Assembly (NCBI RefSeq): GCF_039531165.1
Contig: NZ_BAAAPN010000017.1
Span: 30,407-94,406 of the forward strand
Origin: Nostocoides_A vanveenii
GTDB taxonomy: Bacteria > Actinomycetota > Actinomycetes > Actinomycetales > Dermatophilaceae
DNA: 64,000 bases
Reading direction: 5' to 3'
In this document: one piece after another, positions 1 to 9,345 of the stretch
How the letters are laid out: each line of letters begins with the position of its first letter
Numbering within the stretch: position 1 is the first letter of the stretch
Notes under the pieces: model-generated
What the model was told of the DNA's origin: nothing
Seen by the model: only the letters and a program-made list of their open reading frames with translations
The model's database searches: none
Made by a program: the position numbers and the translations under genes

Positions 1-532
1 CGACCCAGCTGCGGCGGGTGAGCGCGGCATACATGGTCGGGGGTGACGCCATCGTGGCCACCGCGGCACACGCCACTCGGTGGGCCTGGATGTGGTCGGG
101 GTGGGCGTAGCCGCCCTGGTTGTCGTAGGTGACGACGATGTCCGGCGCAACCTCGTCGATCACCTTGCGCGCCCAGGTAATTGCTTCGCCGAGGTCGGCC
201 CGGACGAACGCGTCGGGACGTCGGGCACTGGGCGAGCCGGCCATTCCGGAGTCGCGGTATCGCGAGGGGTTGAGCAGACCGGCGCCTAGCACATGCCCGG
301 TGGCGCCCAGCTGCCCGAGCGCGGCCCGCAGCTCACCGAGGCGGTATTCCCCCAACGCATCATCGTGATCCGCGTCCAGGTGCCTCAGCTCCGGCGGGAT
401 GACCTCGCCCTGCTCGCCCAGCGTGCACGTCAGGACGTGCACGTCGTGGCCCGCTGCGGCATACGCCCCGATCGCCACCCCAGTGGCGATGGACTCATCG
501 TCAGGGTGGGCGTGGACGAACAGCAGGCGCAC
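1..532 (-). CDS. mshB: N-acetyl-GlcN-Ins deacetylase MshB (3' end beyond window)
   Basis: Zn-dependent deacetylase of the PIG-L/LmbE family. It removes the acetyl group from GlcNAc-Ins in mycothiol synthesis, in the cytosol. I read 177 residues from a GTG at 532 on the minus strand; the frame is still open at base 1. The metal motif HAHPDDE is at residues 7-13 and HPDH at 144-147, so His9, Asp12 and His147 take the family's zinc-ligand places. The gene begins 13 nt after the typA stop, so the two are probably co-transcribed. Other PIG-L deacetylases (for example Mca) are possible because the C-terminus is missing, but the spacing of the metal ligands fits MshB well. Confidence 0.8.
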   Translation of the reverse strand, partial: MRLLFVHAHPDDESIATGVAIGAYAAAGHDVHVLTCTLGEQGEVIPPELRHLDADHDDALGEYRLGELRAALGQLGATGHVLGAGLLNPSRYRDSGMAGSPSARRPDAFVRADLGEAITWARKVIDEVAPDIVVTYDNQGGYAHPDHIQAHRVACAAVATMASPPTMYAALTRRSWV

Positions 533-545
533 GACGGGCGTCCGG

Positions 546-2450
<1,905 letters not shown>

Positions 2451-2456
2451 TACTCC

Positions 2457-2462
2457 ATTGTC
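2457..2462 (-). promoter_or_regulatory. -10-like element of typA (leaderless)
   Basis: Minus-strand GACAAT ends 6 nt before the typA ATG, so a start point about 7 nt downstream falls on the start codon. The same geometry recurs before at least nine other genes in the window. No clear -35 is visible. Confidence 0.45.
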
Positions 2463-2515
2463 TCAGCCCGCGCCCGATGGTCCGGACGGCCCAGGCGCCA
2501 CCTCGGGCCCAGGTC

Positions 2516-3366
2516 TCAGCAGGGGGCGGTGGAGAAGGTGTGCGACCACGTCGTCGTTCCCGTCAGCTGAAAGCCGGGCAAGGTGTTCGCCATAAGCGTG
2601 ACCGTGCCACGTCCCCAATATGTGCGCGCGGGCTTCACGGACGCACCGCTGAGATACTGGGCGCCGGTGCTGAGCGGGACGACATAGCGGTCGTTGCGCG
2701 CACCACAGGGATCGAGAAAGGTCGGTTGCGCCACCGGGAGGACCTGGACGGGAGGCGCCCCGCAGTTCGTGCTGGTGGTCTTGGGCGCCGAGGGCGAGTA
2801 GTTGTTCCAGCCGACTGGGATTGTCACGCCGGCAAAGACCACTGGTTGCGAGATGTTGGACAGGCGCGCGGCGTAGTGCAGCGTCGGTGTGCCGCCGGCC
2901 GACCCAGAGCCACCGACCGTCCCGATCCGCTCACCGGGCTCGATCGGGTTGTCGATCGTCCATGTATCGAGATGGGCGTAGCCGGTTGTCCACCCACCCC
3001 CGTGGTCGACGAAGACCATATTCCCCCCTTCGACCCCGTAGGTGAACTTGGCGATGCCCCCTGCGGCGGCCAGCACGGGTTTGCCCTTCTCCAGGCTCTG
3101 TGGCCAGAGATTGAAGTCGACCGCGTTGCCATTGCCGCCGTGGCCCGCGCGTGTCGACGCCGTCCAGGCTTCGCCGCAAGGGTAGGGCGCGCGGAATGCC
3201 GGCATCACGGTCACCGACGTCAGGACGGCCCCGCGCGCAGAGAGAGTGCACCCGCATCGCCCATTCCCAGAGCAAGGGGGCCGACGGCAGCGACGGATGC
3301 ACTGAGACCGAGCACGAGGTGGCGCCTGGACACCGGCAACGGTAAGACGTTCACCACGACATACAT
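2516..3366 (-). pseudogene. Secreted M23-type peptidase, frameshifted after the signal peptide
   Basis: The 5' part, from an ATG at 3366 (or GTG at 3333), encodes a twin-arginine-like signal (SRRHLVLG followed by a hydrophobic Ala/Gly-rich stretch) and hits a stop at about 3222. The mature domain lies in the next frame down to 2516. It has an M23/LytM fold signature: GNAVDFN, then GYAHLDTW, then TLHYAARL, the usual metal and catalytic His/Asp places. Adding one G to the G4 run (plus-strand CCCC, 3229-3232) fuses signal and domain into one protein of about 283 residues. As read, the domain could only start at an internal GTG (3214) without a signal. Likely role: cell-wall peptide hydrolase outside the cell. 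It may be a real pseudogene or a sequencing error. Confidence 0.65.
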
Positions 3367-3436
3367 CCTTAGGATCAGGGCCGCCATTGGTCGGCGAGTG
3401 GGGCGAGAGTAGCGGGGCCGGCGAGGCCGACCCTGT

Positions 3437-4395
3437 TCACGGCTGGTTGATGACCGGCGGTCCGCAGATCTCCGGGTGGGTGATGTGCAGGCTCTCGTCC
3501 ATGACGCCCGTATTGATGCACTGGTCGGTCATATATTGCAGGGTTGCCGGCTCCCAGGTGTTCCAGAAGTCGGCGTGAAAGGTATAGCCGGCCCCAGCAG
3601 CAGGCCACATCCCCGAGGAGAGGGCCACATCTTTGCCGTTCCCGCGATAGTCCCAGGACTCGGTGAAGACCAGCGTCGGGAGTCGGGCACCAAACCCGGC
3701 CGGACAAGCGCCCATAACTGGGTAGGCGACGTGCTGGACGAAGCCAGCGGGATGGCCGCCCATGAAGTCAGCTGTGTTGCCGTCCTGCTGGTGGTCGTTG
3801 AACTGTCCGTCCCAACAGCTCGGAAAGCGAACTGTGACCGTCAGCACCACCGCCTTCGTCACCGGGACACCCGGCTTCACCGATACCGCCGTCGCACAGT
3901 TCGCTTCGATCGGGGTGCGGTAACGGAAGCCTTGCCGCGCGGACTTGCTCGACAGGTTCCGCACGACCACGCGACAATGGACGGGTCGAGGTCGGCTGGG
4001 GACATCGCGGCAGGATTGCCCGCGACCATCCGCAAGTCTGGCGGAAACGCCCGAGTGGCCTGGGCGCCATCGACCTTCTGCACATTCCACCCCCAGTAGT
4101 AGCCCTCCGTGCGTGCGGTTTTCACAAGTGCACCGGTGACCGTGGACCGCAGGGTCGGCGCCCAATAGGCCGCCGAGTCACCCGCGATGTCGCAAGTCGA
4201 GTCACGGGCCACCACGTCCGCATAGTCGGCTCGCGTGGGGTCGGCCAGTTGCGACCACCCGGCAAAGCCGAAAAACTGATGCTCGTGTGCTGATACTCGT
4301 ACGCCGCGAGCCACGATCGGATCGATCGTGGCCACTAAGCCTCGATCCACCGACGGACTTGGCGTGGTGAGGTGATCCGGCGCGTCGGAACATGA
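3437..4395 (-). pseudogene. DUF1996 secreted protein, 5'-truncated and frameshifted
   Basis: The encoded protein matches the DUF1996 family (function unknown, usually secreted). Seen are a start region with TIDPIVARG and HEHQFFG, a middle with DLRMVAGNPAA and VAWSCG, and the C-terminal core FPSCWDG, HVAYPVMGACP and FTESWDYRG. The first half is in one frame down to about 3955; the second half, to the stop at 3437, is in another. One extra base near 3955-3962 rejoins them. The 5' end runs into the IS1380 relic, and no signal peptide or convincing start codon remains. Its neighbour downstream is the broken M23 gene, so the two secreted genes may have formed a unit. Probably inactive. Confidence 0.65.
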
Positions 4396-4465
4396 GAATG
4401 CCCCTGTGCTGAAACAGAATTGGAGTTCTTCAAGCTTCAGTTCCGTCTCGCACAAGGGGCATCTC
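4394..4465. repeat. Imperfect inverted repeat at the IS1380 relic end
   Basis: Arms 4394-4409 and 4450-4465 are near-complementary (GAGA-TGCCCC-TGTGC against its reverse complement, with one-base gaps). The spacer is about 40 nt. It lies just before the transposase start codon, so it is probably part of the element's terminal or leader structure. It could also act as a hairpin. Confidence 0.45.
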
Positions 4466-4833
4466 GTAGGTGAAACTCTCTCACACCCTCACCCGGACGT
4501 CGGCGGTGTTCGACGACCCGAATCTCGTGTCGTCCGCCGGGCTGGTCCCGCTCCTGACGCTGGCGGACCGGGCAGGCCGACCCGATCAGCAAGAAGCCGC
4601 ACCGCGACGCTGCCCGCATGGGCGACCACGCCGCTGCCGTCCCCAGATACCGCCAACCCGGTCGACCACGAAGTACGCTTCACCTACGGAGTGCCTTCCC
4701 GCTCAGGAACTTTGAACTGTCGTAAGTCCAAGTATCCCGTTGCAGGACAGGCACTTCCGTACTTTCACACCCCGGACACGCCGATCACTCATGCACGATC
4801 GAGGTTAGGGACATTTCGCGGCTGAACACGGGG
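4401..4833 (+). mobile_element. Internally deleted IS1380-family relic
   Basis: The left part carries the first codons of an IS1380-type transposase (start GTG 4470). The left edge begins CCCCTGTGCTGA and the right side ends near CTGAACACGGGG (about 4822-4833), a rough inverse match, so the relic may keep both ends while lacking most of the gene. At about 430 bp it is far shorter than a complete element of this family. It separates metA from the broken DUF1996 gene and has probably removed that gene's 5' end. Confidence 0.5.
4470..4715 (+). pseudogene. IS1380 transposase N-terminal fragment
   Basis: From GTG 4470 the reading frame gives MKLSHTLTRTSAVFDDPN and then LVSSAGLVPLLTLADRAG, typical of the N-terminus of actinobacterial IS1380 transposases. 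After about 35 residues the similarity is lost and the frame becomes Arg/Pro-rich. No DDE catalytic core remains, so it is non-functional. Confidence 0.6.
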
Positions 4834-4848
4834 TAAGTCACAGGTGTA

Positions 4849-5796
4849 TCAGTCCTCGTCCGGCGTTACCGAGGCCATCGCACCGATTGCGCCGAGGTCG
4901 AAGGGCGTGCGCTGATAGACGCAGTAGTTCAGCCAGTTGGCGTAGAGCAGGAAGGCGTGCGAACGCCAGGTCACCATCGGCGGCTGGGTCGGGTCGTCGG
5001 CCGGGTAGTAATGCCGCGGGACCTCGATGTCGAGACCGCGGGCCACATCCCGGTCGTATTCGAGCTTGAGGGTGTCGCGCTCGTATTCGGGGTGGCCGGT
5101 GACATAGAGCTCGCGACCGTCCGAGCTGGCCGCGAGATAGACGCCCGCCTCGGGGGAGACCGCCAGGAGGTCAAGGCCCTCGGTCGCCTCGATGTCGGCG
5201 GCGCGGGTCTCCGTATGCCGTGAATGCGGCGCCGGGAACACCTCATCGAAGCCGCTCAGGACGCGATTGCGCGGATCGAGGACCCGGTGCGGGAAAACGC
5301 CGAAGATCTTCTGCGCCAACGGATACTTGCGGATCCCGTAGCGGTGGTATAGCCCCGCCTGGGCACCCCAACACACGTGCATGGTGGAGAAGACGTGGTC
5401 GCGGCTCCAATCCATGATCTGCTGCAGCTCGGGCCAGTAGTCGACCTGCTCGAACTCCAGCGTCTCGATCGGCGCGCCGGTAATGATCAGTCCGTCGAAC
5501 TTGTGCTCGGCCGCCTCATCGAAGGTCTGGTAGAAGGCGTCCAAGTGGGCCTGCGCGGTGTTGCGCGGGTCGTGGCTGGCCATCCGGACCAGGCTGATCT
5601 CCAGTTGAAGCGGGGTATTGCCGAGCAGGCGGAGCAACTGCGTCTCGGTGGCCAGCTTGGTGGGCATCAGGTTGACGATGGCAATGTGCAGCGGCCGGAT
5701 GTCCTGGTGCTCGGCTCGCCCCGGCGTCATCACGAAGACGTTCTCGCCTTCGAGGATGCGCCGGGCCGGCAGGGCACTCGGGATGGTGACGGGCAC
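4849..5796 (-). CDS. metA: Homoserine O-acyltransferase MetA (predicted acetyl-specific)
   Basis: Cytosolic enzyme that activates homoserine for methionine synthesis. It has 315 residues, full length for MetA. The catalytic Cys is C142 in HVCWGAQ, with H235 and E237 in GHPEYER. Residue 111 is Glu (ITGAPIE). In this family Glu111 marks acetyl-CoA users and Gly111 succinyl-CoA users, so acetyl transfer is inferred. The start is GTG 5796 with GAGGAG upstream. It stands alone between the IS1380 relic and a Nudix gene. No SAM riboswitch is evident upstream; only 56 nt separate it from the next gene. Confidence 0.93.
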   Translation of the reverse strand: MPVTIPSALPARRILEGENVFVMTPGRAEHQDIRPLHIAIVNLMPTKLATETQLLRLLGNTPLQLEISLVRMASHDPRNTAQAHLDAFYQTFDEAAEHKFDGLIITGAPIETLEFEQVDYWPELQQIMDWSRDHVFSTMHVCWGAQAGLYHRYGIRKYPLAQKIFGVFPHRVLDPRNRVLSGFDEVFPAPHSRHTETRAADIEATEGLDLLAVSPEAGVYLAASSDGRELYVTGHPEYERDTLKLEYDRDVARGLDIEVPRHYYPADDPTQPPMVTWRSHAFLLYANWLNYCVYQRTPFDLGAIGAMASVTPDED

Positions 5797-5852
5797 GTCT
5801 GCTCCTCACTCGGGATCGGGCGCCCATCTTCTCCCGTGGGCCGGTCAGTGGC

Positions 5853-6278
5853 TCAGTCGTTCCACAGTCTGGCGGCAGCCGCCGCTACGATCGGCCGGTT
5901 GCCGGGCAGCCAGTCGACCGACCAGAGGGCGTGGCGCGTCAGCCAGCGCAGTTCCGAATGCCCTGCCAGCGGAGCCGGTATGCCGTCGCTCACCTGCGCG
6001 ATCGTGACCCGCATCCGATAGCGCTCACCGAGCGGCCACCACCTCGCCAACGGGCCGGGAATCTGTTCGCCGAGGGTGATGGTGACCCCGAGCTCCTCGC
6101 GAATCTCCCGATGCAACGCATCGTCGGGGCCCTCCCCCGGGTCGACCTTGCCGCCGGGGATCTCCCAGCCGCCGGCCAGCAGCGGCGGCTCGGTGCGCCG
6201 GGCGGTGAGCACCTGGGTGGGGACGGCGAGGTCGTCGACGAGAAGGGCGGCGACGACGTCGATGCGAGGGGACGGCAT
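5853..6278 (-). CDS. Nudix hydrolase (MutT-like)
   Basis: Protein of 141 residues that cleaves nucleoside diphosphate-X compounds, probably a house-cleaning (oxidised) NTP pyrophosphatase. The Nudix box spans residues 43-65 with the pattern G-x5-E-x7-REIREELGV. A leading PGG and the short single-domain form suit the MutT/CTP-pyrophosphohydrolase group, but the substrate cannot be read from the sequence. The ATG at 6278 follows a CACACT -10-like hexamer by 6 nt. It lies 23 nt before the lpdA stop on the same strand, but the leaderless promoter suggests it is transcribed on its own. Confidence 0.85.
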   Translation of the reverse strand: MPSPRIDVVAALLVDDLAVPTQVLTARRTEPPLLAGGWEIPGGKVDPGEGPDDALHREIREELGVTITLGEQIPGPLARWWPLGERYRMRVTIAQVSDGIPAPLAGHSELRWLTRHALWSVDWLPGNRPIVAAAAARLWND

Positions 6279-6284
6279 ACGGCA

Positions 6285-6290
6285 AGTGTG
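6285..6290 (-). promoter_or_regulatory. -10-like element of the Nudix gene (leaderless)
   Basis: Minus-strand CACACT, 6 nt before the ATG at 6278. Same geometry as the typA, punA, deoC, add, trpS and galK elements. Confidence 0.35.
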
Positions 6291-6301
6291 CGCTGTGATC
6301 G

Positions 6302-7720
6302 TCAGTCGGTGGCGTGCAGGCGCCGGGCGGCTTCGGCGATGGAGCCGGTCAGGCTCGGGTAGACGGTGAAGGCGCTCGCGAGTTGGTCGACATTGAGGCG
6401 GTGCGCAACCGCCAGGGTGACGGGGAAGACCAACTCGGAGGCGCGCGGGGCGACCACCACGCCGCCCAGGACGGTGCCGCTGCCCTTCTCGGCGAGGAAT
6501 TTCACGAAGCCGTCGGTGATGCCGAGCATCTTCGCGCGTGGGTTGCGCGACAACGGCAGGATGCCGACGTCAATGCTCAGGCCCTTGGCGTCCGCGTCCT
6601 TCTGGGACAGGCCGACGGTGGCGATCTCGGGGTCGGTGAAGATATTGGCCGACACGACGTCGAGGCTCAGCGGCGAGACGGCGTCGCCGAGGGCATGCGC
6701 CATGGCGATCCGGCCCTGCATGGCGGCCACCGAGGCGAGGGGCAGGACGCCGGTGCAGTCGCCCGCGGCATACACGCCGCGCACGCTGGTCCGCGACACC
6801 CGGTCGATGAGGATGTGGCCGCTCTCCGCGGTCTGGACGCCGACCTCGGCGAGCCCCAGGCCGGCGGTCTGGGGCACGGAGCCAACCGCGAGCAGGGCGT
6901 GGGAGCCCTCGACGACCCGGCCGTCGGTCAGGGTGACGGCGACTCCGGTAGCGACGCCAGCCGTATCACGGACGACCTCGGTGGCTTCCATGCGCGAGCG
7001 GGAGAGCACGGTCATTCCGCGCTTGGTGAAGACGTCCTCGATCACGGCGGCCGCGTCGGTGTCCTCGCCGGGGAGAACCTGGTCGCGGCTGGAGACGAGC
7101 GTGACCCGGGCCCCGAGGCCGAGATAGGCCTGTGCGAGCTCCGCGCCGGTGACGCCGGAGCCGACGACGATCAGGTGCTCGGGCAACTCGGCGAGGCCGT
7201 AGATCTGCTGCCAGGTCAGGATGCGCTCGCCGTCCGGCTGCGCTGTCGGCATGACGCGGGGACTGGCGCCGGTCGCGAGCAGAATAACGTCGGCGGGCAG
7301 GTCGGACTCGTCGTCGCCCGAGCGCACGCGGACCGTCTGGGCGTCGATGAGGTGGGCCTCGCCGGGAAGGACGCGCACGCCGACCTCATCGAGCCGGCGG
7401 GCGATGTCGCTGCTCTGGGCCAAGGCGAGATCGAGGACTCGCTGGTTGACCCGCGGCAGGTCCGCACGGGCGTGGGCGATGGCGTCGCCCTCCTCATCGC
7501 GCAGGTCGACGCCGAGTTCGGGGGCCAAGGCGATGCCAGACATATAGTCCGCAGTCGCAATGAGGGTCTTGCTCGGGACACAGTCGGTGAGCACGGCCGC
7601 GCCCCCGAGCCCGTCGCGCTCGACAATGGTGACCTCGGCACCGAGGTGCGCGGCGACGAGAGCGGCTTCGTACCCGCCGGGTCCCCCTCCGACGATGACA
7701 ACTCGACTGCGCGCGTTCAT
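6302..7720 (-). CDS. lpdA: LpdA-type NAD(P)H-quinone dehydrogenase (flavoprotein disulfide reductase family)
   Basis: FAD-dependent oxidoreductase of 472 residues from the ATG at 7720, which has a GAAAGGGCAGG ribosome site. The FAD fold motif is GGGPGG (11-16). The lipoamide-dehydrogenase disulfide site is altered: Ala42 replaces the first Cys, and Cys47 remains in GGAAVLTDCVPSK. The usual C-terminal His-Glu pair is also missing (YPSLTGSIAEAA). The same changes are known in mycobacterial LpdA (Rv3303c type), which reduces quinones and not lipoamide. A second nucleotide-binding GSGVTGAE and a GDCTG FAD motif are present. The divergent punA gene lies across a 166-nt spacer holding a palindromic repeat. 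Confidence 0.88.
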   Translation of the reverse strand: MNARSRVVIVGGGPGGYEAALVAAHLGAEVTIVERDGLGGAAVLTDCVPSKTLIATADYMSGIALAPELGVDLRDEEGDAIAHARADLPRVNQRVLDLALAQSSDIARRLDEVGVRVLPGEAHLIDAQTVRVRSGDDESDLPADVILLATGASPRVMPTAQPDGERILTWQQIYGLAELPEHLIVVGSGVTGAELAQAYLGLGARVTLVSSRDQVLPGEDTDAAAVIEDVFTKRGMTVLSRSRMEATEVVRDTAGVATGVAVTLTDGRVVEGSHALLAVGSVPQTAGLGLAEVGVQTAESGHILIDRVSRTSVRGVYAAGDCTGVLPLASVAAMQGRIAMAHALGDAVSPLSLDVVSANIFTDPEIATVGLSQKDADAKGLSIDVGILPLSRNPRAKMLGITDGFVKFLAEKGSGTVLGGVVVAPRASELVFPVTLAVAHRLNVDQLASAFTVYPSLTGSIAEAARRLHATD

Positions 7721-7792
7721 ACCTGCCCTTTCCGCGTCCGACCCACGACACCTTCGTTTATGCCGAGCCACTCGACCACGAGGGACGGGGGT

Positions 7793-7838
7793 CCCCGCGA
7801 AGTATCGCAGCGACGCAGGAGCGAAGAACTTCGTGGGG
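7793..7838. repeat. Dispersed palindromic repeat, copy 1
   Basis: 46-nt element whose ends CCCCGCGAAGT (7793-7803) and ACTTCGTGGGG (7828-7838) are inverted repeats (10 of 11). A related copy lies at 24244-24286 with the same ends and a partly conserved loop (AGTAT, GAGCG). Both are intergenic. The function is unknown; it resembles REP/MITE-like palindromes. Confidence 0.6.
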
Positions 7839-7874
7839 TTGCCTTGCAGAGGTTAGTTGGAGGCGGCCGGGCAG

Positions 7875-7880
7875 TAGTGT
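7875..7880 (+). promoter_or_regulatory. -10 element of punA (leaderless)
   Basis: TAGTGT ends 6 nt before the punA GTG at 7887, placing the likely transcription start on the start codon. Confidence 0.45.
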
Positions 7881-7886
7881 TCGCCC

Positions 7887-8729
7887 GTGAGCGAACCGAC
7901 GCCGACCGCCAACCCGCTGGACGCCCCCGGGGCGGCCCCCTTCGCCATCGCCGCCGACGCCGCGGCGGTGATCGCCGAGTGCACGGGCGTCCCGAGTCAC
8001 GACATCGCGCTGGTGCTCGGCTCGGGCTGGGGCGAGACCGCCGACCGCATCGGCGAGACGCTCGCGACGATCGAAAACACCGAGGTGCCCGGTTTCGCCA
8101 AGGCCGCGGTCGCCGGCCACAGCGGCACGATGCGCTCGGTCGCCATCGGTGACACCGGGCGCCGGGCCCTCGTCTACGGCACGCGCACCCATTTCTACGA
8201 GGGCCGGGGCGTGCGCGCCGTTGTGCACGGTGTGCGGACCGCCGCGGCTGCGGGCTGCCGCGCGATCGTCTTGACCAATGGCTGCGGCGGCCTGCGTCCG
8301 GAGTGGGCGCCCGGGACGCCGGTGCTCATCAGCGATCATCTCAACCTCACCGCGGCCTCGCCGTTGGAGGGTGCGACCTTCGTCGACCTGACCGACCTCT
8401 ATTCGCCCCGGCTGCGGGCCCTCGCCAAGCAGGTCGACGCGAGCCTGGAGGAGGGCGTCTACGTGCAGTTCCGAGGCCCGCAATACGAGACACCGGCGGA
8501 AGTGCGCATGGCCAAGATCCTCGGCGGCGATCTGGTCGGCATGTCCACGACCCTCGAAGCGATCGCCGCGCGCCAGGCCGGGCTGGAGATCCTCGGCATC
8601 TCACTGGTGACAAACGCGGCCGCCGGCATCTCCGAAACGCCGCTCTCGCACGCCGAGGTCGTCGAGGCCGGCCAGGCAGCCGCCGCCCGCTGCGGCGACC
8701 TGCTCGCGCGCATCGTCACGACCATCTGA
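7887..8729 (+). CDS. punA: Purine-nucleoside phosphorylase (trimeric class)
   Basis: Phosphorolysis of purine (deoxy)nucleosides to base plus (deoxy)ribose-1-phosphate in the cytosol. It has 280 residues. Family 2 (trimeric) landmarks are a GSGWG phosphate loop near residue 50, AGHSG near 78, RGPQYETPAE near 198 and TNAAAG near 245. The start is GTG 7887 with no ribosome site and a -10 just upstream (leaderless). It stands among lpdA, a phosphohexomutase, deoC, add and deoA, as in mycobacteria, and would feed (deoxy)ribose-1-phosphate into the same salvage route. Confidence 0.94.
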   Translation: MSEPTPTANPLDAPGAAPFAIAADAAAVIAECTGVPSHDIALVLGSGWGETADRIGETLATIENTEVPGFAKAAVAGHSGTMRSVAIGDTGRRALVYGTRTHFYEGRGVRAVVHGVRTAAAAGCRAIVLTNGCGGLRPEWAPGTPVLISDHLNLTAASPLEGATFVDLTDLYSPRLRALAKQVDASLEEGVYVQFRGPQYETPAEVRMAKILGGDLVGMSTTLEAIAARQAGLEILGISLVTNAAAGISETPLSHAEVVEAGQAAAARCGDLLARIVTTI

Positions 8730-9144
8730 TCGGTCGAACGAAGGGCGCGCCTGACTCAGAGAACCGCACCGATATCAGTCTGCGTGAAGTCCTGCCCTTG
8801 AACAGCAGCGGTGCGCCGCGTTGCGCAGCGCAGGCGTACGCCATCGCATCGCCGACGTTCAAGGCGGCCGTATGCCGGCCCTTGCCAAATCGCCGCCACG
8901 CTCGGTGGGCGGTGACGGCCTGATCCTCATCGAACGCCGCCACGTCAACTTCCAGGTCCGCCACAAGCGCATGCAAATCGTCCGCGGCGGCGTTCCCTTG
9001 ACGGGCGGTCACGACGATCAACGCCTCAGTCAGGCTCGCGGCCGAGACTGCGGCCTCGGGCGCCGCGGCGTTCGCGTCGAGGAAGAGCTCGGCGTCGGAC
9101 TCGCCGAGGATGATCGCCACCAGGGCGGATGAGTCGATCGCCAC
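8716..9144 (-). CDS. vapC: PIN-domain toxin VapC with a frameshifted C-terminus
   Basis: PIN-domain ribonuclease toxin. It starts at GTG 9144 (VAIDSSALVAIILGE), with conserved acidic residues in DSSAL, TEAL and NVGDAMAYA. The end reads LLFKG and then an atypical tail to 8716. Restoring one G in the run at 8795-8797 gives LLFKGQDFTQTDIGAVL and a stop at 8756, the normal family ending. So the gene is either frameshifted at its last 15 residues or misread; the catalytic part is intact. The stop lies 14 nt inside the 3' end of the convergent punA. Its antitoxin partner seems reduced to a stub. Confidence 0.75.
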   Translation of the reverse strand: MAIDSSALVAIILGESDAELFLDANAAAPEAAVSAASLTEALIVVTARQGNAAADDLHALVADLEVDVAAFDEDQAVTAHRAWRRFGKGRHTAALNVGDAMAYACAAQRGAPLLFKGRTSRRLISVRFSESGAPFVRPIRWS

Positions 9145-9197
9145 TAGCCCGGCAGCCCGTCGGCGTCGTAGCCCAAGTTTCGGATATAGAGCGCCAT
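9144..9197 (-). pseudogene. Possible VapB antitoxin stub
   Basis: An ATG at 9197 with a strong GGAAGG site opens MALYIRN and ends after 17 codons in a TAG that overlaps the vapC GTG (TAGTG). VapB antitoxins often begin MALxIR and overlap vapC this way, so this looks like a vapB gene with most of its body deleted. It may also act only as a leader peptide coupling translation into vapC. Confidence 0.35.
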
Positions 9198-9345
9198 GCA
9201 GCCACCTTCCAAGGAAGAAGGGATCCTCGACAGGAAGAATTCGATGACGCCACCGGCGCAGGGGGCGCGTATGCCTGCGGGCTGCGCCGGCGGTCACCCC
9301 GATAAGGTCGGGCCACGCGCCGCACACCGTGACAAGGGAGCCAGT

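Noticed and set aside
5797..5852. SAM riboswitch before metA
   Set aside because: Only 56 nt to the next gene and no SAM-box-like structure.
6314..8152. Long plus-strand open frame opposite lpdA and running into punA
   Set aside because: Antisense and out-of-frame shadow; no recognisable protein and it overlaps two well-supported genes.
9196..9345. In-frame 5' extension of the phosphohexomutase from 9196
   Set aside because: No family similarity, no ribosome site, and it covers the vapB/vapC promoter region; ATG 9346 has a good site.
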